This document shows positions 52,724 to 61,035 of a stretch of 64,000 bases of DNA, one piece after another; position 1 is the stretch's first letter; every line of letters starts with the position of its first letter. A model generated the notes under the pieces. It did not search any database, was not told the origin of the DNA, and saw only the letters and a list, made by a program, of their open reading frames with translations. The position numbers were made by a program, and so were the translations under genes. Origin of the DNA: Rubrivivax sp. (GTDB lineage: Bacteria > Pseudomonadota > Gammaproteobacteria > Burkholderiales > Burkholderiaceae_C); the NCBI GenBank assembly GCA_027485165.1, contig JAIXRN010000097.1, positions 34,725 through 98,724 of the forward strand. Reading direction: 5' to 3'.

Positions 52724-54127
52724 TCACGTCCTGGCACGCCCTTCACGGCGACCGGCTTTGGCGATCGGCAGTCTGGCCATGACGCGCAAGCCAGATTCGC
52801 GTCGATTGGCGAATGCGAGTTCCCCGCCGTGGTCAAGCAAGGTGGACCGAACGACGCTCAGCCCCAGGCCGATGCCGCCGGTTTCGCGGCTACGAGAGCT
52901 TTCAAGGCGGGTGAAGGGCCGCATGGCCAGTTCCCGCTGGCCTGGCGGGATGCCCGGGCCGTCGTCGTCCACCACCAGCTGGACCGTACCGGGCTCGACT
53001 TCAATGCTGAGCCGCGCACAGTGGCCGTACTTCACCGCGTTGTCGATCAGGTTGCCAATGGCACGTCGCAAGGCCGTCGAATCACCTTCAATCACCGCGC
53101 TTGCAGAGGGTGCCAGCGATACCGGTGCGCCGGTGTCGGCAAAGTCGTCGACCACGGCTTCCACCAGCAGACGAAAGTCCAGCGCGTCTCGAACCTGAGA
53201 CGTTGCGCGATCCCGGCAAAAGTCCAGCGTGCGGGCAATCATCGTGGTCATCTCCTCGATGTCTGCAGCGGCACGGCGTTGGGCAGGTTCCGGCAGATCG
53301 GCCAGCCTGAACGACAGGCGAGCCAGGGGTGTGCGAAGGTCGTGGGCGATGGCGCCCATCATCTCGGTGCGCTCTTCCAGCAGACGCTGGACGCGCGACC
53401 GCATCGCATTGAATGCCTCCGCGGCATCGCGGATCTCCGCAGGCCCGCCCAACGGCAGCGGCTCGGCATGCGGGTCGGCGCCGATGCGCCGAGCCGCTTC
53501 AGCGAAGCGGCGGATGGGCGTGACGATGGCGCGCGAAAACAGCCAGGCCAGGGGCAGCAAAAGCACGGCGCCCATCAGGACGAGGCTGAAGACTTGGCGC
53601 TGAAACTGCGTGGGAAAGGTCTCGATGACGCTTTCCACCACCCGCCAGCGGCCGTCGGACAGGCGGCTGGCCACGTAAAAACCCTGGCCCAGGACTTTCA
53701 TGTCCGGTGGCGCGCCGGGCAAGGGCGGGGGTGTCTCGCCTTGCCGCACGTACACCACCAGGGAATCTGGCATGAAGCCGCCGATCCGGGCCAGCGCATC
53801 GCGCATCTGCCGCGCCGTCTGTGCGTCCAGGTTGGGCGGTGGGCTGGCAAGCTGGCCTTCCGGGACCTCGAAGATCCGGACTTCCCTGCGCGGCGTTCCA
53901 GGGCCTGGCCCGGGCCAGCGTGGCAGCGCAGCCGGCAGACTGGCGGGACGCTGGGGGTCGAGCAACTGCACCACCGTGGCCAAGGGCACCGGCACATTCT
54001 TCAGCGGCGGCCGCGTCAGCACCAAGCCCAGAGCCATGGCCACGGCCAGACAAAGGGCCGCCAGCGTGAGCAGGAAACTGCGAACCAGAATCGGCGCGCG
54101 GCTGGCCGAAACCAACAGGCGTTTCAA
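52724..54127 (-). CDS. EnvZ-like sensor histidine kinase
   Basis: 467 residues from TTG 54127, which overlaps the regulator stop (TTGA); no better start is near. Two membrane segments (SFLLTLAALCLAVAMALGLVL; FSLVLMGAVLLLPLAWLFSRAIV) enclose a periplasmic region of about 150 residues. Then HAMP, HisKA (GAIAHDLRTPLARL) and HATPase (AIGNLIDNAVKYG; DDDGPGIP; GGIGLGLSVV). Architecture of OmpR/EnvZ-type kinases. It is co-transcribed and probably translationally coupled with its regulator. The stimulus is unknown. Confidence 0.92.
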   Translation of the reverse strand: MKRLLVSASRAPILVRSFLLTLAALCLAVAMALGLVLTRPPLKNVPVPLATVVQLLDPQRPASLPAALPRWPGPGPGTPRREVRIFEVPEGQLASPPPNLDAQTARQMRDALARIGGFMPDSLVVYVRQGETPPPLPGAPPDMKVLGQGFYVASRLSDGRWRVVESVIETFPTQFQRQVFSLVLMGAVLLLPLAWLFSRAIVTPIRRFAEAARRIGADPHAEPLPLGGPAEIRDAAEAFNAMRSRVQRLLEERTEMMGAIAHDLRTPLARLSFRLADLPEPAQRRAAADIEEMTTMIARTLDFCRDRATSQVRDALDFRLLVEAVVDDFADTGAPVSLAPSASAVIEGDSTALRRAIGNLIDNAVKYGHCARLSIEVEPGTVQLVVDDDGPGIPPGQRELAMRPFTRLESSRSRETGGIGLGLSVVRSTLLDHGGELAFANRRESGLRVMARLPIAKAGRREGRART

Positions 54128-54858
54128 GCCGGGCTGACCTTGGGCAGCAGCATATAGCCCTCGTTGCGTACCGTTCGGATCAGTTCCACCGACTGGCGCT
54201 CGTTCAGCTTGCGCCGCAGGCGGCTGATCTGGGTGTCGATGGCACGGTCGTAGACATCGTTCTTGTCGCTGCGCACCAAGTCAAGCAACTGGTCACGCGA
54301 CAGCACACGTTGCGGGTGCGCCACCAGTACCCGCAGCAGATTGAATTCGCCGTCGGACAGGTCGATGCGAATACCGTCCGGGTCGCGCAGGTCGCGCCGT
54401 TCAACGTCCAGCCGCCAGCCGCCAAAGCCAAAGCAGGCCGATGCTGGCTGGGGTGCGCCTTGGGCTTGTCGCCGCCGCAATCGGGCACGAATGCGTGCGA
54501 GCAGCTCGCGCGGGCTGCAGGGCTTGACCAGGTAGTCGTCGGCACCCACTTCCAGGCCGACGATGCGGTCGGTTTCCGTTCCCAGGGCGCTGAGCAGGAT
54601 GACCGGCGGCCCCGCCCGCGCGGCCAGCCAGCGCGCCCCGCACAGACCGTCTTCGCCCGGCATCATCACATCCAGCACGATCAGGTCGGCGCCATCGCGT
54701 TCGACAACCTCGCGCATGGCGGCCACGCTCTCGGCGGTTTGCGCCAGGTAGCCGTGATCGACAAGGAACTCGGCCATCAGCTGACGCAGCGCCGGATCGT
54801 CGTCGACGATGAGGATGCGTGATTGGAAGTCCAAGGCGAAGTCGGTGGAACTCAACAT
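54124..54858 (-). CDS. OmpR/PhoB-family response regulator
   Basis: 244 residues from ATG 54858 (an upstream in-frame ATG at 54909 is possible). Receiver domain: IVDDDPALRQ, phospho-Asp in LIVLDVMMPGEDG, Ser in ILLSALG, Lys in DDYLVKP. The C-terminal winged helix has LSDGEFNLLRVLVAHPQRVLSRDQLLDLV and RAIDTQISRLRRKL...IRTVRNEGYML. It would control genes together with the kinase downstream. The divergent DUF3500 gene starts 154 bases away and is a candidate target by position. Confidence 0.93.
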   Translation of the reverse strand: MLSSTDFALDFQSRILIVDDDPALRQLMAEFLVDHGYLAQTAESVAAMREVVERDGADLIVLDVMMPGEDGLCGARWLAARAGPPVILLSALGTETDRIVGLEVGADDYLVKPCSPRELLARIRARLRRRQAQGAPQPASACFGFGGWRLDVERRDLRDPDGIRIDLSDGEFNLLRVLVAHPQRVLSRDQLLDLVRSDKNDVYDRAIDTQISRLRRKLNERQSVELIRTVRNEGYMLLPKVSPA

Positions 54859-55012
54859 GGCCGCCAGGATGTTGGCAGCGCGTGGCAACGGTTTGTCGCA
54901 GTGTGACATGCGCTGACAAAGGCGCGGCAAACACGCGGTCTAGGCTTGCCGGCCAGGCCGCGATGGGCTTTCCGTCCCGTCGCGTCGACCGACCCCAGCA
55001 CGAGGCCCAACG

Positions 55013-56665
55013 ATGTCTTTGTCTTCACTCGCAGCCGCTGCGCGGCCCCCCGTTCCGGCGAACGCTGGCAGAAGCTGGCGCAAGGCGCTGACCGCCTGCC
55101 TGTTCAGTGCTTCGGCCCTGCTGGGCTGCGGCGGCGGCTCCTCCACCGAAGCGGCCACTGCCCCCAGCATCACCAGCCAACCCGCTTCCCTGACCGTCGC
55201 GGCCGGCAGTGCAGCCAGCTTTTCAGTGGCCGCCACCGGCAGCGCGCCCTTGGGCTATCAATGGCGCAAGGGCGGCGCATCGATCACAGGCGCGACCGCA
55301 GCCAGCTTCTCCATCACTGCCGCCAGCAGCAACGACGCCGGCAGCTACGACGTCGTCGTCAGCAACGCCGCAGGCAGCGTCACCAGTGCAGCAGCCAGCC
55401 TGACCGTGACCAGCAGCAGCGGCGCGACGGCGCCGGCGATCACGACTGCACCCACGTCGCAGTCGGTCGCCGCGGGTGGCAGCGTCAGCTTCAGCGTCGT
55501 CGCGTCGGGCACCGCGCCCTTGAGCTACCAATGGTTCAAGGACGGCAGCGCGATTGCCAATGCCACGTCGGCAACCTACACCGTGGCCGCCGTGGCCGCT
55601 GCCAATGCGGGCAGCTACACGGTCACGGTCGCCAATGCTGCGGGCACCGTCACCAGTGCAGCCGCGACGTTGTCGGTCACCACGGGCGGCAGCAGCGCCC
55701 TGGCGGGCAGCGTGGCCACCAGCGCGAGCGCTTTCCTGGCCACACTCAGCAGCACGCAGCAAACGGCTGTGCAGCTGCCCTGGGACCTGGCCAGCGCACG
55801 GCGCTGGTCCAACCTGCCGGCAGCCCTGGTCGCGCGCAACGGGCTGGCTTGGAGCGCCCTGAACGCGACCCAGCAAGCCGCCGCCGATGGCGTGGTCAGG
55901 GCCGCGCTCAGTTCAGCCGGCAACACCCTCTGGTCCGACATGCGCGCCGCAGACAACTACCTCAGTGTCAACGGTGGCGGTGCCACCTACGGCGAAGGCA
56001 ACTACTACATCGCCTTCCTGGGCACGCCGTCGGCCACGGGCTTCTGGGTGCTCCAGCTCACCGGGCACCACCTGACCTACAACCTCGCGTTCAACGGCAA
56101 CACCAAGTCACCGACGCCGTTGTTCCTGGCGGTCGAGCCCAAGGGCAGCTTCACACTGAACGGCGTCAGCTACGACCCGATGCAGGCGCAGCGCACCGCA
56201 GTGGCCGATCTCGCCATCACCCTGAGCGCCTATCCGGCCGCGCTGCTGGGCGGCACCTACAGTGACCTGTTGTTCGGCGCCAATGGCGGCGGCGGCATCG
56301 ACGGCACCTATCCCAAGGCTTACCCGTCGGGCACCAGCGGCCGTGGCGTCGCCTACAGCAGCCTGTCGCCGACCGATCAGGCCAAGGTGCAGACGCTGAT
56401 CCGCGCGTATGTGAACACGCAGGCACCGGAATACGCCAACGATGTCTTGGCGGCCTACCTCAGCGATACGGCCCTGGCGTCGACCTACGTGGCCTATGCC
56501 GGCGCTGGCAATACCACCAGCACCGGCAGCTACTTCCGTATTGACGGGCCACGCGTGTGGATCGAGTTCTCGGTGCAGCGAAGCATCGTGATCGGCAACG
56601 ACATCCACTACCACACCATCTGGCGCGACAAGACGGGTGACTTCGGTGGCCGCTGCTGCTCTTGA
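55013..56665 (+). CDS. DUF3500 lipoprotein with two Ig-like domains
   Basis: 550 residues, ATG 55013. A signal with lipobox ending at C39 (ALLGCGGG) is followed by two immunoglobulin-like repeats (about residues 48-132 and 140-225), recognisable by the shared pattern ITSQPASLTVAAG...YQWRKGG...NDAGSYDVVVSNAAGSVTS. The C-terminal about 310 residues are DUF3500 (LPWDLASARRWSNLPA; MRAADNYLSVNG; HHLTYNLAFNG; DIHYHTIWRDKTGDFG), His-rich near its end. It would be surface- or periplasm-exposed. DUF3500 has no settled function. The HupE/UreJ gene follows after 34 bases. Confidence 0.88.
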   Translation: MSLSSLAAAARPPVPANAGRSWRKALTACLFSASALLGCGGGSSTEAATAPSITSQPASLTVAAGSAASFSVAATGSAPLGYQWRKGGASITGATAASFSITAASSNDAGSYDVVVSNAAGSVTSAAASLTVTSSSGATAPAITTAPTSQSVAAGGSVSFSVVASGTAPLSYQWFKDGSAIANATSATYTVAAVAAANAGSYTVTVANAAGTVTSAAATLSVTTGGSSALAGSVATSASAFLATLSSTQQTAVQLPWDLASARRWSNLPAALVARNGLAWSALNATQQAAADGVVRAALSSAGNTLWSDMRAADNYLSVNGGGATYGEGNYYIAFLGTPSATGFWVLQLTGHHLTYNLAFNGNTKSPTPLFLAVEPKGSFTLNGVSYDPMQAQRTAVADLAITLSAYPAALLGGTYSDLLFGANGGGGIDGTYPKAYPSGTSGRGVAYSSLSPTDQAKVQTLIRAYVNTQAPEYANDVLAAYLSDTALASTYVAYAGAGNTTSTGSYFRIDGPRVWIEFSVQRSIVIGNDIHYHTIWRDKTGDFGGRCCS

Positions 56666-56699
56666 TTCCTCCGGCCACCAAGCTGGCACCCTGCCAACC

Positions 56700-57974
56700 A
56701 TGCGCCTTCACCTGGGATGCTGGCTGCTGGCGCTGCTGCTGCTGTGTGCCGGGCGGGTGGCAGCCCACCCCACACCCGAGAGCCAGGTGTGGATCGACAG
56801 CCGGGCTGACGGCCTGACGCTGACCCTGCGGCTACCCTTGAGCAGGCTGGAGTTCGCTTTCGGGCAAGCGCTGGCTGAAAAGCCGGCGCAGGTGCTTGAC
56901 CAGCACGGCCCGGAACTGTCGCGCTACCTGCTGGCGCACATCGGTATCCGGTCGGGCGGACAGGGCTGGCGCCTGGCGGCACCCAGCCTGCGGGTGATCG
57001 GGGCCGACAGCACGGCCGAACTGGAAGCCACCCTGCAGGCCACCGCACCACCGGGTGCCGATGCCCGCCATTTCGACCTGAGCTACGACGTCATCACCCA
57101 CGAGGTGCGAACCCACCGGGTGACGGTGTACCTGCGCAACGACTGGAAGGCGGGCCGGGTCGCCCAGACGCCGCGCCCGCTGGGTGAGCTCAACACCGGG
57201 CTTGCCCAGCTTCGGGTGGCCTTGGGGGACACCGAAGCCGGGGCTGCGCTGAAGTCGCTCTTTCTGCTCGGCATGGGGCACATCGCCACAGGCGCAGACC
57301 ACCTGCTGTTCCTGTTCTGCCTGCTGCTGGTCGCGCCCTTGCTGGCCCGCCAGGGCCAGTGGACCGGGGTGCGGCCAACGCGGTCAGCACTGGCGCAATT
57401 GGCTGCTGTGATTACCAGTTTCACGGTCGGGCACAGCCTGACGCTGTTGCTGGGCAGTGTGGCCGGTGCGGCCTGGGCCATCCCAGGGGTCGAGTTTGCT
57501 GTGGCCTTGACCATCCTGCTGGCCGCCATGCACGCCTGGCGACCCTTGCGCCAGCGCGGCGAGCTGGGGCTGGCAGCCGCTTGCGGACTGATCCATGGGC
57601 TGGCCTTCTCATCAGGCCTGGCCACTGGGGGCCTGTCCCCAGGCGAACACGCGCTTGCGCTGCTGACCTTCAACCTGGGCATCGAAGCAATGCAGCTCAT
57701 GCTCGTTCTGGCTGTGATGCCGCCTCTGCTGGTCCTGGCTTCGCAGACCCCCAAAGCCTATGCGGCACTGCGGCGCCTGGCCGCTTTGTTCTGCGGCGGG
57801 GCGGCCCTGGCCTGGGCCATCGAACGCGGTCTGCCTTCAGCCCCCAGCTTGATACCGACAAGCCTTTCCTGGGAACCGACGCAGGCCGCCCTGGCCTGCC
57901 TGACGCTGTGGCTGGTCGCCGCCACACAGCTGCCCTGGCGTGCGGTGTCGCGCACGCTATGCGCCCGGGACTGA
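56700..57974 (+). CDS. HupE/UreJ-family membrane protein
   Basis: 424 residues from ATG 56700. Signal peptide (WLLALLLLCAGRVAAHP), a periplasmic domain of about 165 residues, then a membrane domain of about six or seven helices with the HupE/UreJ signature LGMGHIATGADHLLFLFCLLL and TSFTVGHSLTLLLG, CGLIHGLAFSSGL and TFNLGIEAMQL. The conserved His and Asp residues in these helices fit transport of a metal such as nickel or cobalt, as proposed for HupE and UreJ. It is tied to the DUF3500 lipoprotein by close spacing and orientation. No hydrogenase or urease genes are near. Confidence 0.9.
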   Translation: MRLHLGCWLLALLLLCAGRVAAHPTPESQVWIDSRADGLTLTLRLPLSRLEFAFGQALAEKPAQVLDQHGPELSRYLLAHIGIRSGGQGWRLAAPSLRVIGADSTAELEATLQATAPPGADARHFDLSYDVITHEVRTHRVTVYLRNDWKAGRVAQTPRPLGELNTGLAQLRVALGDTEAGAALKSLFLLGMGHIATGADHLLFLFCLLLVAPLLARQGQWTGVRPTRSALAQLAAVITSFTVGHSLTLLLGSVAGAAWAIPGVEFAVALTILLAAMHAWRPLRQRGELGLAAACGLIHGLAFSSGLATGGLSPGEHALALLTFNLGIEAMQLMLVLAVMPPLLVLASQTPKAYAALRRLAALFCGGAALAWAIERGLPSAPSLIPTSLSWEPTQAALACLTLWLVAATQLPWRAVSRTLCARD

Positions 57975-58105
57975 CGCCAACCCGCCGCGGCCCGCCGGCC
58001 CGATCAGCTGAGCCGCGGGGGCCAAAAAGAATTGCCGTCCGTTCCAAAGACACAGCGGCCCATGCGCGGGGATACCGCCCGTCGCAGCCCCCAAGGCGGA
58101 CCTGA

Positions 58106-58435
58106 ACGGCACACGGCACGGCCAACCAGTCAGAAACCAAACTTGCCGTTGGCGTTTTTCCACTCGGCACGTGGCGGGATCGTTTCGATGGTGTCCCAGC
58201 CGAAGAGTGGCGCCGCTTTTCGCCTCTGGCGCTGATCGAGCACGCAGCCGTGCAGGCAGCGCGCCCCAGCCTGTACCTGTCGGCAGGCCTATATGACCGC
58301 TACGGCCTGTACGAAGGCACCGAGCGCCTGGCGCAACGCGCCGCGCAACGCCTGCTGCCGACCGAGTGGCACCCGCTCTATGGCGGGCACTGCGCCATCG
58401 ACATCGCATCGCTGGGGGCGTTCCTGCTGCGGTGA
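58106..58435 (+). pseudogene. C-terminal remnant of an alpha/beta hydrolase
   Basis: An open frame without a good start runs from 58106 to the stop at 58433-58435. The residues VGVFPLGTWRDRFDGVPAEEW, LYLSAGLYDRYGLYEGTERLA and TEWHPLYGGHCAID look like the final third of an esterase-like hydrolase, with the active-site His in GGHC, but the nucleophile part is missing. The left neighbour (57975-58105) holds nothing recognisable. It was probably truncated by deletion. Confidence 0.55.
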
Positions 58436-58463
58436 CCGAATGCGTCGCCGTTCGCCAATACCG

Positions 58464-58508
58464 CGCTAATCGCGCTAATCGCGCTAATCGCGCTAATCGC
58501 GCTGATCG
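58464..58508. repeat. 9-base tandem repeat, CGCTAATCG x4 plus one variant
   Basis: Four perfect copies of CGCTAATCG and a fifth with one change (CGCTGATCG) lie end to end between the hydrolase remnant and the 3' end of the helicase gene. It is AT-richer than its surroundings. Neither flanking gene reads through it. Confidence 0.9.
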
Positions 58509-58545
58509 CACTGCGAACGGTGGAAAACGCAGCGGGGCCATCCCA

Positions 58546-60618
58546 TCAGCGCTGATCCACGATTTCCCAGGCCGTGCGATACCCCCCGACGCGGCCCACA
58601 TACGTCAGCAGCGCCTTGAAGAACGGATGAGCGCTGAGGGTGGACGAGTCGCCGACGAGCAGCAGCTTGCGCCGCGCGCGGGTCATGCCCACGTTCATGC
58701 GTCGGATGTCGGACAGGAAGCCGATTTCGCCAGAACGGTTGCTGCGCGTGAGTGAGATGGCGATGATGTCTCGTTCCTGGCCCTGAAACGAATCCACGGT
58801 GCCCACGCTGAGCCAGCGCTGCTGCAGCAAACCACCCAGCCGTTCGTTTTCCTCGATGGCGTCCTTCAGGTAATTGATCTGGGCGCGGTAGGGGGCGATC
58901 ACACCGATGGTGAGCTGCCCGTGCACGTGCGGCAGTTGACTCTGTGCAACCGGGCCGCAAGGCGCCAGCAGTTGCTCAAGCCGCTGGAGCAGCAGGTCCG
59001 CTTCCTCGGGGTTGGCCGTGGACCGGCTTTCCGGGATGGTGATCTCCAGGAAGCCGAAACCGGCCGTGTCGAGGAACTCCACGGGCCGGTCGGGCGCAAA
59101 GCCCGGGTCATAGGCCTCCAGGCCGGCGTCGCGCACGCTCTGATGGGCTTGCAGCTGTCCGCCATAGAACTGCTCGGAACTGAACGCCATGATCTGCTGG
59201 TGCATGCGGTACTGCACAGTCAGCATGCGGGCGGTGGCGGGCTGCCGCTGGATGCACTTTTCGAACAAGGTTTCGCGCAGTCCATCGCGGGCGGCTTTCT
59301 CGCTCTTCACCGTGGGCGGCAGCTGGTGGTGATCACCCGCCAGAACCACGCGCTGGCCTTTGGCGATCGGGATCCAGCAGCCTGGCTCCAGCGCTTGTGC
59401 GGCTTCGTCGATGAAGACCGTGTCGAAGCTCAGGTGGCGAAGGTTCCGGTGACTGGCACCCACCAGCGTGCAGGTGATGATCTGCACGGCATCGAGCACC
59501 TGTTCGGTGATGTAGCGCTCCAGATCGTCGGCCTGCTGAAACAGCTGGCGAGCCTCTTCCCTCAGCCATCGGCGCTGCTGCCGCTCGTCATGGCCAAGAC
59601 TTCGAAGCGGTTGACTGGCAGCTTCGCGGTGCTGGCTGGCCGTCTGTCGCATCGCACGCGCCTGGCTGTAGCTGGGATGGGCCATCACCCGCGCATCCAG
59701 GGTGTGCTGTAGCAGCAGGTCGGACACGCGGCTGGGGTTGCCCATGCGGATGACGTTGACGCCGCGTTCAGCCAGCGTTTCGGTCAGCAGGTCCACGGCC
59801 GTGTTCGACGGGGCGCAGACCAGCACGCGCCGTTCACGCCGTATGGTTTCCAGGATGGCCTGCACCAGGGTCGTGGTCTTGCCCGTGCCGGGGGGGCCGT
59901 GGATGACGGCCACGTCCTGTGCGGTGATCACCTGGCGCACGGCCGCCAGCTGGGAATCGTTGAGCGGGCTGGGATAGAACAAGTCGTCGATGCGGGGCGC
60001 GCGAAAACGCGCCTGCTGGGCGCCCAGCAGCACGTCGCGAAGCTCGGCCAGGCGGTTGCCGCGTGCGCTGATCACTTCGCTCAGGGCGTGGTCCATCTCG
60101 CGGTAGCTCACCTCGTCGAAGCTGAGGTCTATGCCCAGTCTGCTGCCGTCCTGCACCCAGTCCGGAAGATCTTCCTTGCTGGTGGTGAGCTGCAGCTTGT
60201 TGCGCCCCAGGCTGGTCACCACCCCGTTCAGCGTGGGCGGGTCGCCAGCGTGCTTCGGCGCGGTGCCGAACAGCGACGCGTTCTTGCCCACCTGAAACAG
60301 GTGCAGGCCCTGCTGGCCAGCGGGGCGCTGTAGCTCCAGCACCCATTTGCCACCAAAGCCCAGGTCTTCCTGGGTGACGGTAACGGGGTACCAGGTGAAG
60401 CCGCGCCGCTGTCGTTCCTGGATGCTGGCCTTGGCGTTCTTCAGCTTGAACTGCGTCAGGTCTTCTTTTTGTTCCAGCAGCATGAGGGCGTGCACGCGAC
60501 GCAACTCTTCAATGGGGCTGTTCGGGGTGGGGCTGTCGTTGAGGTCGGCCAAGGAGATGCAGCGTGAACTGTCGCGGGTTGGGCGGAAGCGGGTTGCTTT
60601 CCGTGATGCGGCCGTCAT
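58546..60618 (-). CDS. SF1B (Upf1/IGHMBP2-like) helicase
   Basis: 690 residues from ATG 60618. An N-terminal about 200-residue OB-like/stalk region precedes the helicase core: Walker A GPPGTGKTT (about residue 240), motif Ia CAPSNTAVD, motif II DEAAQ (about 402), motif III AGDHHQLPPT, motif IV-like VQYRMH, motif V VDSFQGQERD and motif VI VGMTRARRK. This order and DEAA are those of Upf1-like SF1B enzymes that unwind DNA or RNA 5' to 3'. No nuclease domain is fused. The biological role in bacteria is not settled. Confidence 0.9.
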   Translation of the reverse strand: MTAASRKATRFRPTRDSSRCISLADLNDSPTPNSPIEELRRVHALMLLEQKEDLTQFKLKNAKASIQERQRRGFTWYPVTVTQEDLGFGGKWVLELQRPAGQQGLHLFQVGKNASLFGTAPKHAGDPPTLNGVVTSLGRNKLQLTTSKEDLPDWVQDGSRLGIDLSFDEVSYREMDHALSEVISARGNRLAELRDVLLGAQQARFRAPRIDDLFYPSPLNDSQLAAVRQVITAQDVAVIHGPPGTGKTTTLVQAILETIRRERRVLVCAPSNTAVDLLTETLAERGVNVIRMGNPSRVSDLLLQHTLDARVMAHPSYSQARAMRQTASQHREAASQPLRSLGHDERQQRRWLREEARQLFQQADDLERYITEQVLDAVQIITCTLVGASHRNLRHLSFDTVFIDEAAQALEPGCWIPIAKGQRVVLAGDHHQLPPTVKSEKAARDGLRETLFEKCIQRQPATARMLTVQYRMHQQIMAFSSEQFYGGQLQAHQSVRDAGLEAYDPGFAPDRPVEFLDTAGFGFLEITIPESRSTANPEEADLLLQRLEQLLAPCGPVAQSQLPHVHGQLTIGVIAPYRAQINYLKDAIEENERLGGLLQQRWLSVGTVDSFQGQERDIIAISLTRSNRSGEIGFLSDIRRMNVGMTRARRKLLLVGDSSTLSAHPFFKALLTYVGRVGGYRTAWEIVDQR

Positions 60619-60679
60619 GAGACGAACGGCAAGGCAGCGAAAGAGTTTGCCTGAGGCCAGGCTGCAACCGGCTCAGCAC

Positions 60680-61006
60680 AGCATGATGAGCGGCGACCCT
60701 TCAGCCGCAAGGCTTCTGCGATCTGCCTGTCAGCCTCGTCGCCCTGGCGCGCCTCGATCAGCGCACCGGCCAGCGCCAGACGCGCGCCGCTTCCCGGTGC
60801 TCGAAGGCATAGGTCAGCAGCAGCCCTTGCGCGAACCACGCACGCGCCTGCTTGTCGCGCGCTGTGACCTGGAAGGTCGAGGTCCCGAGCCCGGGCATCG
60901 GCTCGATCGACCTGGCGGGCGGGGTGTCTTCGATCGACGCGCACGCCGTCATCAGCATGGCGAAGACGCCGAGACAGATCACCGACCGCAGTGCGGGTGC
61001 GCGCAT
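60680..61006 (-). pseudogene. Truncated TPR-type lipoprotein
   Basis: ATG 61006 opens a lipoprotein signal (LGVFAMLMTACAS, lipobox MTAC), followed by a block (LGTSTFQVTARDKQARAWFAQGLLLTYAFEHREAARVWR) that matches the start of periplasmic tetratricopeptide proteins of several hundred residues. The frame stops at 60758 after 82 residues, while another frame carries a last TPR-like piece (ALAGALIEARQGDEADRQIAEALRLKG) to about 60680. So most of the gene seems deleted and the rest shifted. It lies 29 bases after the serine hydrolase stop on the same strand. Confidence 0.5.
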
Positions 61007-61035
61007 GACATTTCCGGAGCCAGGTCGGCCCGCCA

